Assembly (NCBI GenBank): GCA_945888565.1
Contig: CAMDAL010000006.1
Location: forward strand, 1 to 26,695
Direction: 5' to 3'
Length of the DNA: 26,695 nt
Source: Devosia equisanguinis
Lineage (GTDB): Bacteria > Pseudomonadota > Alphaproteobacteria > Rhizobiales > Devosiaceae
Under the pieces are notes generated by a model. The model was not told the DNA's origin, did no database searches, and saw only the letters and a program-made list of their open reading frames with translations. Shown piece after piece: positions 8,228 through 16,476 of the stretch. Both the position numbers and the translations under genes were made by a program. How positions within the stretch are numbered: the stretch's first letter is position 1; every line of letters starts with the position of its first letter.

Positions 8228-9436
8228 ATGAAAATCACCGACCTGCGCGTTGCCGTCATCGGCAAGCACCCGATCGTCCGCATCGTCACGGACGAGGGCC
8301 TCTATGGCATCGGCGAGGTGGAGTGGACCAAGACCTATCTCAAGCCGTTCATCCTGCACTTCAAGGATGCGCTGATCGGCGAGGACCCGACCGACGTCGA
8401 GCGCTGCATGATGAAGATCCGCCAGCGCGGCTCGTTCAAGCCCTATGGCGCGGCGGTTTCGGTGATCGAGCATGCGCTGTGGGACATCGCGGGCAAGGCG
8501 GCGGGGGTGCCAGCCTACAAGCTGCTGGGCGGCAAGGTGCGCGACAAGGTGCGGGTCTATAACGGCTCGGTACGCCGCGCCCGCGCCGGCGACAGCCCGG
8601 AGGATTTCGCCGCCGACGTCAAGTGGATGGCCGAGCAGCCGCAGAAGTTCTTCATGGTCAAGCAGGGCCTCGGCTTCCACTCGAGCCAGAAGGACAGCTT
8701 CCCCGACTTCCACTACGGTCCCAAGAGCAAGAAGGCCGGATACCACGGCGCCATGGACCAGGGGCAGATCTCCGAGCGCGGCTTCGCCTACATGCTCGAT
8801 TGCGTGATCGCGATGAAGGAAGCATTGGGCGACGAGGTGTCGCTGGCGCTTGACTGCGGTCCGGGCTGGTTCCTCAACGATGCGATCAAGTTCGCCCGGG
8901 CGGTCGAGCCCTACAACATCATGTGGCTCGAGGACATGCTGACCGGCGACTACGTGCCGTGGGTAAACCCGCAGGCCTACCGCGAGCTGACCACCTCGAC
9001 CTCCACGCCGATCCATACCGGTGAGCAGATCTACCTGCGCCACAACTTCAAGGAACTGATCGAGACGCAAGCGGTCCGCGTCGTCGGTCCCGATCCGGCC
9101 GATATCGGCGGTATCGCCGAACTCAAGTGGGTGGCCGAGCATGCCTACATGCACAACATCATGATGGCGCCGCACGGTACCGCCAACGGCCTGCTCGGCC
9201 TCGGCGCGCTGATCAACGTGTGCGCCACGCTGCCGGCCAACTACATCGCCTTCGAGTACCCGTCGGCGTCCGATCCGTGGTGGAACGACATCGTCACCGG
9301 CCTGCCGCCGATCGACCAGATCGTCAAGGACAGCCATGTCGACCTGCTGCCCGGCCCGGGCCTCGGCCTCGACATCGACGCCAAGGCAGCCAAGCCGTTC
9401 CTCAAGGAAGAGGACGCGGGCTTCTTCGACGCCTGA
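8228..9436 (+). CDS. Enolase-superfamily enzyme, mandelate racemase subgroup (probable sugar-acid dehydratase)
   Basis: A 402-residue protein beginning MKITDLRV, with GAGGGAG four bases before the ATG. Barrel residues visible are K145 (VKQG, replacing the usual K-x-K), metal ligands D209 (LDCGPG), E235 (WLEDM) and E266 (TGEQIY), and the dyad D289 (GPDPADIGG) with H316 (APHGTA). This is the MR-subgroup layout, compatible with dehydration of an acid sugar by proton abstraction with histidine. An insert rich in lysine and histidine (about 150-180) follows K145. It lies 57 bases downstream of the GntR gene in the same direction and ends at a strong stem-loop, so the two genes probably form one transcript. 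The substrate is not evident. Confidence 0.87.
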   Translation: MKITDLRVAVIGKHPIVRIVTDEGLYGIGEVEWTKTYLKPFILHFKDALIGEDPTDVERCMMKIRQRGSFKPYGAAVSVIEHALWDIAGKAAGVPAYKLLGGKVRDKVRVYNGSVRRARAGDSPEDFAADVKWMAEQPQKFFMVKQGLGFHSSQKDSFPDFHYGPKSKKAGYHGAMDQGQISERGFAYMLDCVIAMKEALGDEVSLALDCGPGWFLNDAIKFARAVEPYNIMWLEDMLTGDYVPWVNPQAYRELTTSTSTPIHTGEQIYLRHNFKELIETQAVRVVGPDPADIGGIAELKWVAEHAYMHNIMMAPHGTANGLLGLGALINVCATLPANYIAFEYPSASDPWWNDIVTGLPPIDQIVKDSHVDLLPGPGLGLDIDAKAAKPFLKEEDAGFFDA

Positions 9437-9459
9437 TCGCGACAGCCCTGGTCTGAATG

Positions 9460-9485
9460 AAGCCCGCGGCATCGACCGCGGGCTT
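9460..9485 (+). terminator. Stem-loop terminator after the enolase-superfamily gene
   Basis: AAGCCCGCGG (9460-9469) pairs perfectly with CCGCGGGCTT (9476-9485) around the loop CATCGA, 23 bases past the stop codon. The downstream side ends in only two T residues plus CTGC, so termination may be imperfect, but the hairpin strength and position are typical. Confidence 0.65.
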
Positions 9486-9576
9486 CTGCATCTGCGATGC
9501 CCCGCGGCGATTGGTGCTTGGCAGCATCGTCGGAATGCGATGAAGTGACCTCAATCACAAGACCAGAGGTTTCATC

Positions 9577-10251
9577 ATGGGCGAGCGGATCACACTGACC
9601 GCGTCGGACGGCTTTTCACTCAACGCCTATCGTGCCGTGCCCGAGGGCAAGGTGCGCGGCGGGGTGGTGGTGATCCAGGAAGTCTGGGGCCTCAACCACT
9701 GGATCCGCAGCGTGGTGGACCGGTTCGCGCATCATGGCTACCTTGCGGTGGCGCCGGCAATGTTCGACCGGGTGGAGTATGGCTACGAGAGCGACGACTA
9801 CACGCCGGCGCAGTTCCAGATCATCGGCGAACTGCTGAAGACGTTCAGCCACGACACCGCGCCGCTTGATATCGACGCGGCGATCAAGGCAGCGTCCGAG
9901 GGCGGCAAGGTGGGGATTACCGGCTACTGCTTCGGCGGGCGGGCGACGTGGGTGACCGCGGCACGCGGCGCCGGGCTCAGTGCGGCCTCGGGCTATTACG
10001 GCGGTGGCGTGCCGAACTACATCGACCTCGAGCCGCAGGTGCCGACCGAGATGCATTTCGGCGACAAGGACACCGGCATCCCGCTCGAGCAGGTGGAGCA
10101 GTTGAAGGCACGGCACCCCAAGGCCGACATCTACACCTATGACGGCCCCCACGGCTTCTGCAATTCCGATCGGCCGTATAACTTCAACGAAGCCTCGTGC
10201 AAGAAGGCCTCGCTGCGCACACTCGAGTTCTTCCATAAGCACCTCGACTAA
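9577..10251 (+). CDS. Dienelactone hydrolase family alpha/beta hydrolase
   Basis: A 224-residue cytoplasmic hydrolase. The family hallmarks are visible: a QEVWG segment (35-39) whose glutamate modulates the nucleophile, the nucleophile elbow G-Y-C-F-G-G with C118, an acid D165 (FGDKDTGIP) and H192 (GPHGF). Classical members open the ring of dienelactones in chlorocatechol breakdown, but many relatives act on other esters, so the substrate is open. The ATG is preceded by AGAGG at seven bases. It is preceded by a terminator and overlaps or abuts the next plus-strand ORF at its 3' end. No other aromatic-degradation genes are beside it. Confidence 0.88.
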   Translation: MGERITLTASDGFSLNAYRAVPEGKVRGGVVVIQEVWGLNHWIRSVVDRFAHHGYLAVAPAMFDRVEYGYESDDYTPAQFQIIGELLKTFSHDTAPLDIDAAIKAASEGGKVGITGYCFGGRATWVTAARGAGLSAASGYYGGGVPNYIDLEPQVPTEMHFGDKDTGIPLEQVEQLKARHPKADIYTYDGPHGFCNSDRPYNFNEASCKKASLRTLEFFHKHLD

Positions 10252-10660
10252 GCTCAAGAGGCACCTCGACTATCTGGTCGAGCACTGGGAGGCGGCGCAG
10301 GCGGCGCCGCTCTCGGCGCGGAAGCTGATGCTCGTCTGCGGGCTCGCCGATGCCTATGCCGACCGGTTGTTCGGCGTGCAATCGGGTACCGATGACATCC
10401 TGGCGTTTCGCGGCGGGCTTGCTGCCCGCTCCGAGGCGCTGGCGCGTGTGTTCGCGCTGGTACGGGGCGAGCTGAGACTGGTGACGGAGGCGGTGGAGGT
10501 GCCGCTATCCGACTATGGCCAGCTGAAGGTCGAGGACTTCATGGTGAGCCTCTACAACGACCACACGGTGCAGCGGGTGCGGCTGGTGCTGGCGGACGGC
10601 ACGCGCGTGCTGGCGCACCCGGTGGTGGGCGAGGCGATCGGGTTCCTCAGGTCAGCCTGA
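10139..10660 (+). CDS. Unrecognised protein with uncertain 5' end
   Basis: I do not recognise this family. The convincing coding part begins around 10250 with RHLDYLVEHWEAAQAA and continues through LMLVCGLADAYADRLFG and EDFMVSLYNDHTVQRVRLV, a mostly helical protein of about 130 residues. The only ATG in frame is at 10139, deep inside the dienelactone hydrolase gene; it has no ribosome site, and the translation up to 10250 looks like a shadow. The first plausible non-ATG start after that gene is the CTG at 10274. A 12-base direct repeat GCACCTCGACTA (10239-10250 and 10261-10272) marks the junction, so the 5' end may have been altered by recombination. Its 3' end overlaps the convergent M20 gene by 14 bases. 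Confidence 0.55.
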   Translation: MTAPTASAIPIGRITSTKPRARRPRCAHSSSSISTSTKLKRHLDYLVEHWEAAQAAPLSARKLMLVCGLADAYADRLFGVQSGTDDILAFRGGLAARSEALARVFALVRGELRLVTEAVEVPLSDYGQLKVEDFMVSLYNDHTVQRVRLVLADGTRVLAHPVVGEAIGFLRSA

Positions 10661-11729
10661 GGATGGCGCGGTAGATTTCGACCGCTTCGTGGATGGCGGC
10701 GACCTCGCAGTATTCGTCGATCTTGTGCGCCATGGCCGGATCGCCCGGGCCGCAGATGATCGTCGGGACGTCGCCGAGGGCGGGGGTGAGGATCGAGGCG
10801 TCGGTGAAGTAGGCGGCGCTGGTCGGTGGGGTGTCGCGGCCGGTGGCGCTGCGGTAGGCGGCGCCCAGCTTCTGCATGGTCGGGTCGGCGGGATCGGACC
10901 AGACCGAGGGGAGGTCGACCAGCGTCGTCAACTCGGCGGCCGGAATGGTGAAGGTCAGCTGGTCGTGGATGTGGGCGTGCGACATGCCCGGCACGGTACG
11001 GATATCGAGGGTGAAGTCGGCGGCGTCGGGCACCGAATTGATGTTGAGGCCGCCCGAGACCATGCCGATGTTCAGCGTCGGCGAGCCCATGATGGGGTGC
11101 GGCGGGTGGTTGAAGCCAAACTCTTCGAGCGCGGTGATGGCGCGGGCCGCCTTGTAGACGGCGTTGTCGCCGAGGTGCGGGGTGCTGCCATGGGCGGTGG
11201 TGCCGTGCGTGCTGGCACGCAGCCAGAAGGCGCCCTTGTGGCCGGCGAGGAGTTTTCCGGCGGTCGGTTCGCCGACAATCAGCATGGTGGCGGCGGGCAG
11301 GGCGCCGGACTCGGCGAGGGCGCGGGCGCCGTTGGAGCCGGTTTCTTCGCCGCCGGTTAGGATCAGCGTCACCGGCGCGTCAGGCTCGGCGATGGCGGCA
11401 GCGATCATGGCGGCGACGCCGGCTTTCATGTCGCAGGAGCCGCGGCCGTAGAGTTTTCCATCGATGATTTCGCCGCCGAACGGGTCGCGCGTCCACGGGG
11501 CGCTGCCGAGGGGGACGACGTCAAGGTGGCCGGTGAAGGTGGGGGCGGGGCCGTCGCCATGGCGGGCGACGAGGTTCAGGCGGTTCAGGCCGAAATCGCT
11601 CAGGGTGACGGCGAAGCCGTGCGATTCCAGCAGATTGGCGAGATGGCGCACGCAGGCTGCCTCGTCGCCCGGCGGGTTGCGGGTATCGAAGCGGACGAGG
11701 GTTTGGGTTAGCGCGACGGCGTCGATCAT
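10647..11729 (-). CDS. M20-family metallopeptidase/deacylase (ArgE/DapE-like)
   Basis: A 360-residue zinc hydrolase that removes acyl or amino-acid groups from small amides. Metal-site residues are visible in order: H68 and D70 (TGHLDVVP), bridging D100 (GRGSCDMKAG), general base E128 with ligand E129 (GGEETGS), E154 (VGEPT) and C-terminal H335 (AHKIDEY). A central dimerisation domain separates the halves (about 165-275). The start at 11729 is chosen because its ATG overlaps the TGA of the monooxygenase gene as ATGA, implying translational coupling. The open frame extends further upstream only as an out-of-frame shadow of that gene. Similarity is consistent with acetylornithine deacetylase or succinyl-diaminopimelate desuccinylase, but context does not support a biosynthetic role, so the substrate is left open. 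Confidence 0.88.
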   Translation of the reverse strand: MIDAVALTQTLVRFDTRNPPGDEAACVRHLANLLESHGFAVTLSDFGLNRLNLVARHGDGPAPTFTGHLDVVPLGSAPWTRDPFGGEIIDGKLYGRGSCDMKAGVAAMIAAAIAEPDAPVTLILTGGEETGSNGARALAESGALPAATMLIVGEPTAGKLLAGHKGAFWLRASTHGTTAHGSTPHLGDNAVYKAARAITALEEFGFNHPPHPIMGSPTLNIGMVSGGLNINSVPDAADFTLDIRTVPGMSHAHIHDQLTFTIPAAELTTLVDLPSVWSDPADPTMQKLGAAYRSATGRDTPPTSAAYFTDASILTPALGDVPTIICGPGDPAMAHKIDEYCEVAAIHEAVEIYRAILRLT

Positions 11730-13503
11730 GTCAGCGGCGGCCGGTAGACCGGGGTGGGGATACCCTCGTAGCGGGCCTTCAGCTGCAGGGCGAGGAACTT
11801 GCTGAAGAAACGCGAGAGGGCGAGGTTGCCGCCCTGGAACCAAAGGTTTTCCTGGGCGGTGGGCTTGTACATGTTGCGCAGTTCGCCGTGCCACGGCAGC
11901 GGGTCGTTGCGGTGACCGGAGCCGAGGCCCCAGCAGGGGCCGACGGCGTCGGCGGTCTGGCGGTCGACCAGTTGGGCGACGACCTCGTGCATCGACTGGA
12001 AGCCGGTGGACTGGATGACGGCGTCGGCGGCGATCTCGGTGCCATCGGCGAAGCGGATGCCGGTGGGCGTCAGGGTGTCGATGGCGACGCCGGCCTTCAC
12101 CTTGATGTCGCCGTTGATGATGAGCTCGGAGGCGCCGACATCGACGTAGTAGCCGGAGCCGGTGCGGTAGGCCTTCATCATCAGGCCGGTGTCGTCGTCG
12201 CCGAAATCGAGAAGGAAACCAGTGGCTTGCAGGCGCTGGTAGAAGTCGGCGTCGCGGGCGCGGATGCGCTCGTAGAGGGCGCGCTGGGCCGCGGGCTGGA
12301 GCGCGAAGGGTGTGGCGGCGGCGATCAGGTCGGCCTTGTCGACATCGATGCCGTCGGCGGTGGCCTGCTCGGAGTAGATGTCGAAGGCGAGGTCCATCAG
12401 CGTGTCGGAGCGAACCACGGTGGTGGGGTTGCGCTGGATCATGGTGACCTCGGCGCCGGCCTCCCAGAGGTCGACCGAGACATCGTGGCCGGAGCTGGCG
12501 GCGCCGATGACGGCCACCTTCTTGGTTTTGAAGCGGGCGCCGTCGCTGTACTGGCTCGAATGCAGGATTTCGCCGTTGAATCTTTCGGCGCCCGGGAGGT
12601 CGAGCCACTTGGGCGGGCCATAGGCGCCGGTGGCGAAGACCAGTTGGGCGGGATGCAGGGTTGATTCCACGCCGTTGCGCAAGACGTTGACCGTCCAGCG
12701 TTTTTCGGCGCCGTCGAAGGTCGCGGAGGTGGCTTCGGAGCCGGTCCAGTAGGTGAGGCCCATGACCTTCACGTACATTTCCAGCCAGTCGCCCATCTGG
12801 TCCTTCGGGGTGAAGACCGGCCAGTGGGCGGGGAAGGGGATGTAGGGCAGGTGGTCGTACCAGACGGGATCGTGGAGGACGAGCGAGCGGTAGCGGTTGC
12901 GCCAGCTGTCGCCGGGTTTGTCGTTCTTTTCCAGGATGATAGCCGGGACGCCGAGCTGCTTCAGGCGGGCGCCGAGCATGATGCCGCCCTGGCCGCCGCC
13001 GATGATGACGACATAGGGCTGCTGGGTGGTGCCAAGCGCTGATTCCTCGGCGGTTTTCAGCTCGACCAGGTCTTGCGGTTGCGGTCTGCGCCGTGGCGGA
13101 CGCCCATCGGGCGGGTGAAACCGGACTGCTCCTCGTGGCCGGTGAGCGACTGCAGGGTGGTGAGGATGGTGCGGGCCTTGCCACCTTCGAGCCGCACGAT
13201 GCCCTCGATCTGCCCGACGGATGAACGGGCCTTGAACCATGCCTGAACGTCGGAGGCGCGCTGTTCGACCTCGCCGAGTTCGAAGCTGGTGGGAGTGGTG
13301 CTGGCGACGGTGGATTGCAGCATCGCGGCGATGGCCGGTTTGCCCTCCAGCGTCTTCACGTTCCAGGTGAAGGCGACGATGTCGCGCCAGTAGCAATCGG
13401 CGGCGAAGAGGTCGAGCACGGCGGCGATGTCGTGGGCTTGAAGCGCAGTCGCAAAACTCTGGAGCCAGGCCGCGGCTTCGGCCTGGGGGGTGGTGTCCGG
13501 CAT
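11726..13503 (-). pseudogene. SnoaL-like/flavin-containing monooxygenase fusion, broken by an apparent single-base frameshift
   Basis: Read together, two frames give a protein of about 592 residues known in many proteobacteria: an N-terminal NTF2/SnoaL-like domain (from ATG 13503, MPDTTPQAEA, including CYWRDIVAFTWN) joined to an FMO/YUCCA-like NAD(P)H- and FAD-dependent monooxygenase. The second part shows FAD motif IIGGGQGG, FMO motif FNGEILHSSQY, NADPH motif VIGAASSG and the ATG-type motif FATGAYGPP. The N-terminal frame ends at TGA 13057-13059 just after NRKTW; the C-terminal frame resumes with VELKTAEESALGTT. One missing base after TGG (13066-13068) would restore an uninterrupted protein. 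AGGGA stands six bases before the ATG. Either a recent inactivation or a sequencing/assembly error; no good start exists for the C-terminal part alone. Confidence 0.85.
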
Positions 13504-13521
13504 GGTTAGTCCCTGTTGGCG

Positions 13522-13542
13522 CCGGCGGTGAAGGTCCGCCGG
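13522..13542 (-). terminator. Short GC stem-loop downstream of RpiR-1
   Basis: CCGGCGG (13522-13528) pairs with CCGCCGG (13536-13542) around a seven-base loop. It lies between the stop of the RpiR gene and the start of the monooxygenase gene on the same strand, with no U-run after it, so it is at best a weak terminator. Confidence 0.3.
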
Positions 13543-13576
13543 TATTCGGTATGCCAGAAGGAACGCTGCGCTTCGG

Positions 13577-14545
13577 TCAGTCGCCGAGCGGCTCGAGTTC
13601 CTTGCCCTTGCGATGGGCCAGCACGTTGTATTTGACCCGGCGCAGGGTTTCGAGCGCGGGGGCGCCGAGGCGGTAGCCGGCGGCGACGGAGATGAGGTCG
13701 ATGATGGCGAGGAAGGCGAAGCGCGAGGCGGTCGGCTTCATCGTGTCCGGATATTCGGGGATGTCGACCGTCAGCTTTACGTCGCAGACCTTGGTCAGCT
13801 CGGTGTCGGGTGCGGTGATGCAGATGGTGTTGGCGCGGTAGTGCTTCGCCAGCGCCACCGCCTCGATGACCTCGCTGGTGCGGCCGGTGGCGGAAATCGC
13901 GATGACGAGGTCGCCCGGCTTCAGCGTCGAGGCCTTCATCCGCATGACGTGCGGGTCGGAATGCGAGGCGATCGCGATGCCGTAGCGGAACAGGCGCTGC
14001 TCGGTTTCGAGCGCGAGGGAGGCGGACGAACCGCCCAGGCCGAAGACTGCGATCTGGTGGGCGGAGGCGATCAGTTCGGCGGCCTTCACCACCTCGGAGG
14101 GAGGAACCTGGCGTTCGACGGCGGCAAGGGCGTTGCGGGCTTCGCCGAACACGACGTTCCACAGCGGCGAGCCGTCGGCGTCGGAGACCGGGGGCAGGGG
14201 CGTGCTGAAGTAGAGGCGGCCGACGACGACGGACTGGGCGAGCTTCAGTTTGAAGTCGCGGACTCCGTCGCAGCCGATGGCGCGGCAGAACCGGGTGACC
14301 GTGGGCTCGCTGACATCGGCGCGGCGCGCAATCTCGGCGTTCGACGCATCGACCGAGAAGGCGACATCGGCCAGCACCACGTCGGCGACGCGGCGCTCGG
14401 CGGGGCGGAGATCGGCGTAGCTGTCCTTGATCTGCGAGAGGATGTCGGGAAGGGGATGCTCGGGTGCGTTGGCGTCGGTCAACAGGGGGCTCTCCGGCGT
14501 TGTGGCCGGGACGGCTTCTACCATGTTCGATGCGACGCGCTGCAT
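13577..14545 (-). CDS. RpiR/MurR-family transcriptional regulator with SIS domain (RpiR-1)
   Basis: A 322-residue regulator. An N-terminal HTH_6 domain (about 31-110) carries the recognition helix VSEPTVTRFCRAIGC (78-92). A C-terminal SIS sugar-phosphate-binding domain (about 150-290) shows FGLGGSSA (168-175) and the phosphate loop SATGRTSE (218-225). Such proteins bind palindromes and respond to phosphorylated sugars or related acids. It is divergent from the NitT/TauT-type transporter operon, with candidate operators at 14608-14622 and 14705-14719. The first 30 residues are low-complexity and precede the conserved domain, so a start at the ATG eight codons in (14524) is also possible; neither start has a strong ribosome site. 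Confidence 0.9.
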   Translation of the reverse strand: MQRVASNMVEAVPATTPESPLLTDANAPEHPLPDILSQIKDSYADLRPAERRVADVVLADVAFSVDASNAEIARRADVSEPTVTRFCRAIGCDGVRDFKLKLAQSVVVGRLYFSTPLPPVSDADGSPLWNVVFGEARNALAAVERQVPPSEVVKAAELIASAHQIAVFGLGGSSASLALETEQRLFRYGIAIASHSDPHVMRMKASTLKPGDLVIAISATGRTSEVIEAVALAKHYRANTICITAPDTELTKVCDVKLTVDIPEYPDTMKPTASRFAFLAIIDLISVAAGYRLGAPALETLRRVKYNVLAHRKGKELEPLGD

Positions 14546-14607
14546 GCCGAAAACCGGCTGTCCCCGGCCGTTCGCACGGCCATCTGTCAGTTGATATGTA
14601 CCCAGAA

Positions 14608-14622
14608 TGTAGGAAACTTACA
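14608..14622. promoter_or_regulatory. Candidate RpiR operator, left arm, strong copy
   Basis: TGTAGGAAACTTACA is a 15-bp near-palindrome located 63 bases upstream of the RpiR-1 start. It matches the site in front of RpiR-2 (24491-24505) at 13 of 15 positions. Shared placement upstream of two RpiR genes with near-identical recognition helices makes it the likely binding site. Confidence 0.65.
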
Positions 14623-14693
14623 CACTTTGCAACAGGCAGAGTGCCCGGTTTTTGGGCGATTCTGATGTAATCGGTTTCATTCATGACCCTCGC

Positions 14694-14721
14694 TTGACAG
14701 TGCAAGTAGGATAGTTACAGA
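14694..14721 (+). promoter_or_regulatory. Candidate promoter of the NitT/TauT-type operon
   Basis: TTGACA (14694-14699) followed after 16 bases by TACAGA (14716-14721), a weak -10. The predicted start near 14728 gives a leader of about 75 bases. The weaker operator copy (14705-14719) covers the spacer and -10, the expected geometry for repression. Confidence 0.45.
14705..14719. promoter_or_regulatory. Candidate RpiR operator, left arm, second copy
   Basis: AGTAGGATAGTTACA matches the strong copy at 14608-14622 in 12 of 15 positions, with one half-site (GTTACA) well kept. Its centre is 97 bp from the first, so two bound dimers could form a loop or regulate the two divergent promoters separately. 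Confidence 0.45.
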
Positions 14722-14804
14722 CTGCTCGCCAGCCTGAAGGACAGGGACGCGGAAGCGACCTTCGGGCAGGGGGCACCCCAGCTTGCGAGGGGCGATTGAA
14801 CGCG

Positions 14805-15623
14805 ATGAGTTCGCTTGAGCCGAAGCTCAGGATCAAGGCGGCGACCAAGGTCTACCAGACCGGGTCGGGCGACCTGCTGGCTCTTGATCGCTGCTCGCTC
14901 GACATCCACGCGGGAGAAATCGTTACGGTGGTGGGTCCATCGGGTAGCGGCAAGACCACGCTACTGTGGGCCATGTCAGGATTGCACGGGTTGACCTCGG
15001 GTGAGGTTGTGCTCGACGGCAAGGTGATCAAGGGCCCGAACCCGCAGATCGGCATGGTGTTCCAGGAAGCGAACCTGCTGCCCTGGCGGAATGTCGACGC
15101 CAATATCCGCTTCCCGTTCGAGATCAAGGGCGAAAAGCCCGACGAAGCGTGGATCGAGAGCCTGATGCATCGCGTCGGGCTCGACGGCTTCGGCAAGAAG
15201 ATGCCGCGCGAGCTCTCCGGCGGCATGCAGCAGCGCGTGGCGCTGGTGCGGGCGCTGAGCTTCAAGCCATCGGTCCTGCTGATGGACGAGCCGTTCGGCG
15301 CGCTCGACGCCTTCACGCGCGAGGAAATGAACCATCTCGTCGAGGAGATCTATCTCGATACGCGGACGACCATCGTGCTGATCACCCATTCGATCGAGGA
15401 GGCGATCTTCCTCGGCGACCGTATCGTGGTGATGAGCGCGCGGCCTGGACGCATCGCGCACCTCCACGACGTGCCGTTCCCGCGGCCGCGTGCAATGGAC
15501 ATCATGTCGACCCGCGAGGTGTTCGATCTCACCAACACCATCAAGCGTGAAATCGTCGGCGACCAGCAATCGAAGGCGCGCATCGCGCAGCGCCCGGCCG
15601 CCGCCGCCACGCCAGCGAACTGA
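14805..15623 (+). CDS. NitT/TauT-family ABC transporter ATP-binding protein
   Basis: A 272-residue ATPase from ATG 14805. Walker A GPSGSGKTT (44-52), Q-loop Q87, signature LSGGM (137-141), Walker B VLLMDE (157-162), D-loop GALD and switch H195 are all present. The LLPWRNV and MDEPFGALDAFTREEM segments are characteristic of the SsuB/TauB/ThiZ-like branch, which imports sulfonates, pyrimidine precursors, nitrate or aromatic acids. The TTG at 14796 is an alternative start, but GAGGGG (14787-14792) would then be only three bases away; from ATG 14805 it is twelve, so the choice is not certain. First gene of the left-arm operon; ends five bases before the permease ATG. Confidence 0.92.
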   Translation: MSSLEPKLRIKAATKVYQTGSGDLLALDRCSLDIHAGEIVTVVGPSGSGKTTLLWAMSGLHGLTSGEVVLDGKVIKGPNPQIGMVFQEANLLPWRNVDANIRFPFEIKGEKPDEAWIESLMHRVGLDGFGKKMPRELSGGMQQRVALVRALSFKPSVLLMDEPFGALDAFTREEMNHLVEEIYLDTRTTIVLITHSIEEAIFLGDRIVVMSARPGRIAHLHDVPFPRPRAMDIMSTREVFDLTNTIKREIVGDQQSKARIAQRPAAAATPAN

Positions 15624-15627
15624 GACC

Positions 15628-16476
15628 ATGGACAAGACTGACGCCATTCCCGATTTCAGCAAGTCCGGCGCCAGCGGTGGCGGAGAGCTCGGCGTTGCCA
15701 ACATGTCGGCGCTGACGAGCGGACCGGGGATCAGTTCGTTCCGCGACGTGGCGATCATCGCGGCGGTCGCGGTGGTGGTGATCGGCGGCATCGAGCTGCT
15801 GCTGAACATCTTCGCGGTGCCGCAATACGTGCTGCCCAAGCCGAGCGAGATCGGCGTGGCGCTGGTGACGGACTTCTGGTTCATCCTGCCGCACCTGGGG
15901 CATACGCTGGTGGAGCTGTTCTCCGGCTTTTCCATTGGGGCGTTGATCGGGCTGATCCTCGCGGCGGTGATCACGCAGTTCCCGTTCGCCGAGAAGATCA
16001 TCACCCCCTACATCCTGCTGCTGGTGACGACGCCGATGCTGGCGCTGGTGCCGCTGCTGATCCTGCGCTTCGGCTTCGGCTACGAGCCGCGCATCATCGC
16101 GGTGGCGCTCGCCTCCGGCCCGATGGTGATGATCAACGCCGCGACCGGCTTCCGGCGCGTCGACAGCGGCAAGATCGCGCTGGCGCGGTCGTATGGCGCA
16201 TCGACGCTGCAGATCTTCTGGAAGGTGCGGGCGCCGATGGCGCTGCCGATGATCTTCGTTGGCCTGATGGTCGGCTCGATCTTCGGGCTGCTGACCGCGG
16301 TGGGCGCCGAAATGGTCGGCGGCGGTTTCGGGCTCGGCAACCGGCTGACCTCCTATTCGTCGATGATCCAGATGCCCCAGTTCTTCGCGGTGGTGATGAT
16401 CCTCTCGACGCTCGGCATCCTGATCTACATCCTGTTCTTCCTGCTCGGGAAGAAGTTCGCGAGCTGGGAGGCCTGA
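15628..16476 (+). CDS. NitT/TauT-family ABC transporter permease
   Basis: A 282-residue inner-membrane protein. After a soluble N-terminus of about 38 residues, a hydrophobic helix at about 40-60 begins a six-helix core; FAVPQYVLPKPSEIG and the EAA-type loop ALARSYGASTLQIFWKVRAP are the standard features of SsuC/TauC-like permeases. ATG 15628 is used because it sits four bases after the ATPase stop; the open frame extends further upstream only as a shadow of the ATPase gene. It forms the transporter with the ATPase and with the binding protein encoded 343 bases downstream. Confidence 0.91.
   Translation: MDKTDAIPDFSKSGASGGGELGVANMSALTSGPGISSFRDVAIIAAVAVVVIGGIELLLNIFAVPQYVLPKPSEIGVALVTDFWFILPHLGHTLVELFSGFSIGALIGLILAAVITQFPFAEKIITPYILLLVTTPMLALVPLLILRFGFGYEPRIIAVALASGPMVMINAATGFRRVDSGKIALARSYGASTLQIFWKVRAPMALPMIFVGLMVGSIFGLLTAVGAEMVGGGFGLGNRLTSYSSMIQMPQFFAVVMILSTLGILIYILFFLLGKKFASWEA

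Noticed and set aside
10647..13184. 845-residue minus-strand frame joining the M20 protein to upstream sequence
   Set aside because: Only the part from ATG 11729 is real; the arginine- and proline-rich upstream part is an out-of-frame reading of the monooxygenase gene.
13506..14705. 399-residue minus-strand frame overlapping RpiR-1
   Set aside because: Same strand but other frame; arginine-rich composition, while the RpiR frame has clear HTH and SIS motifs.
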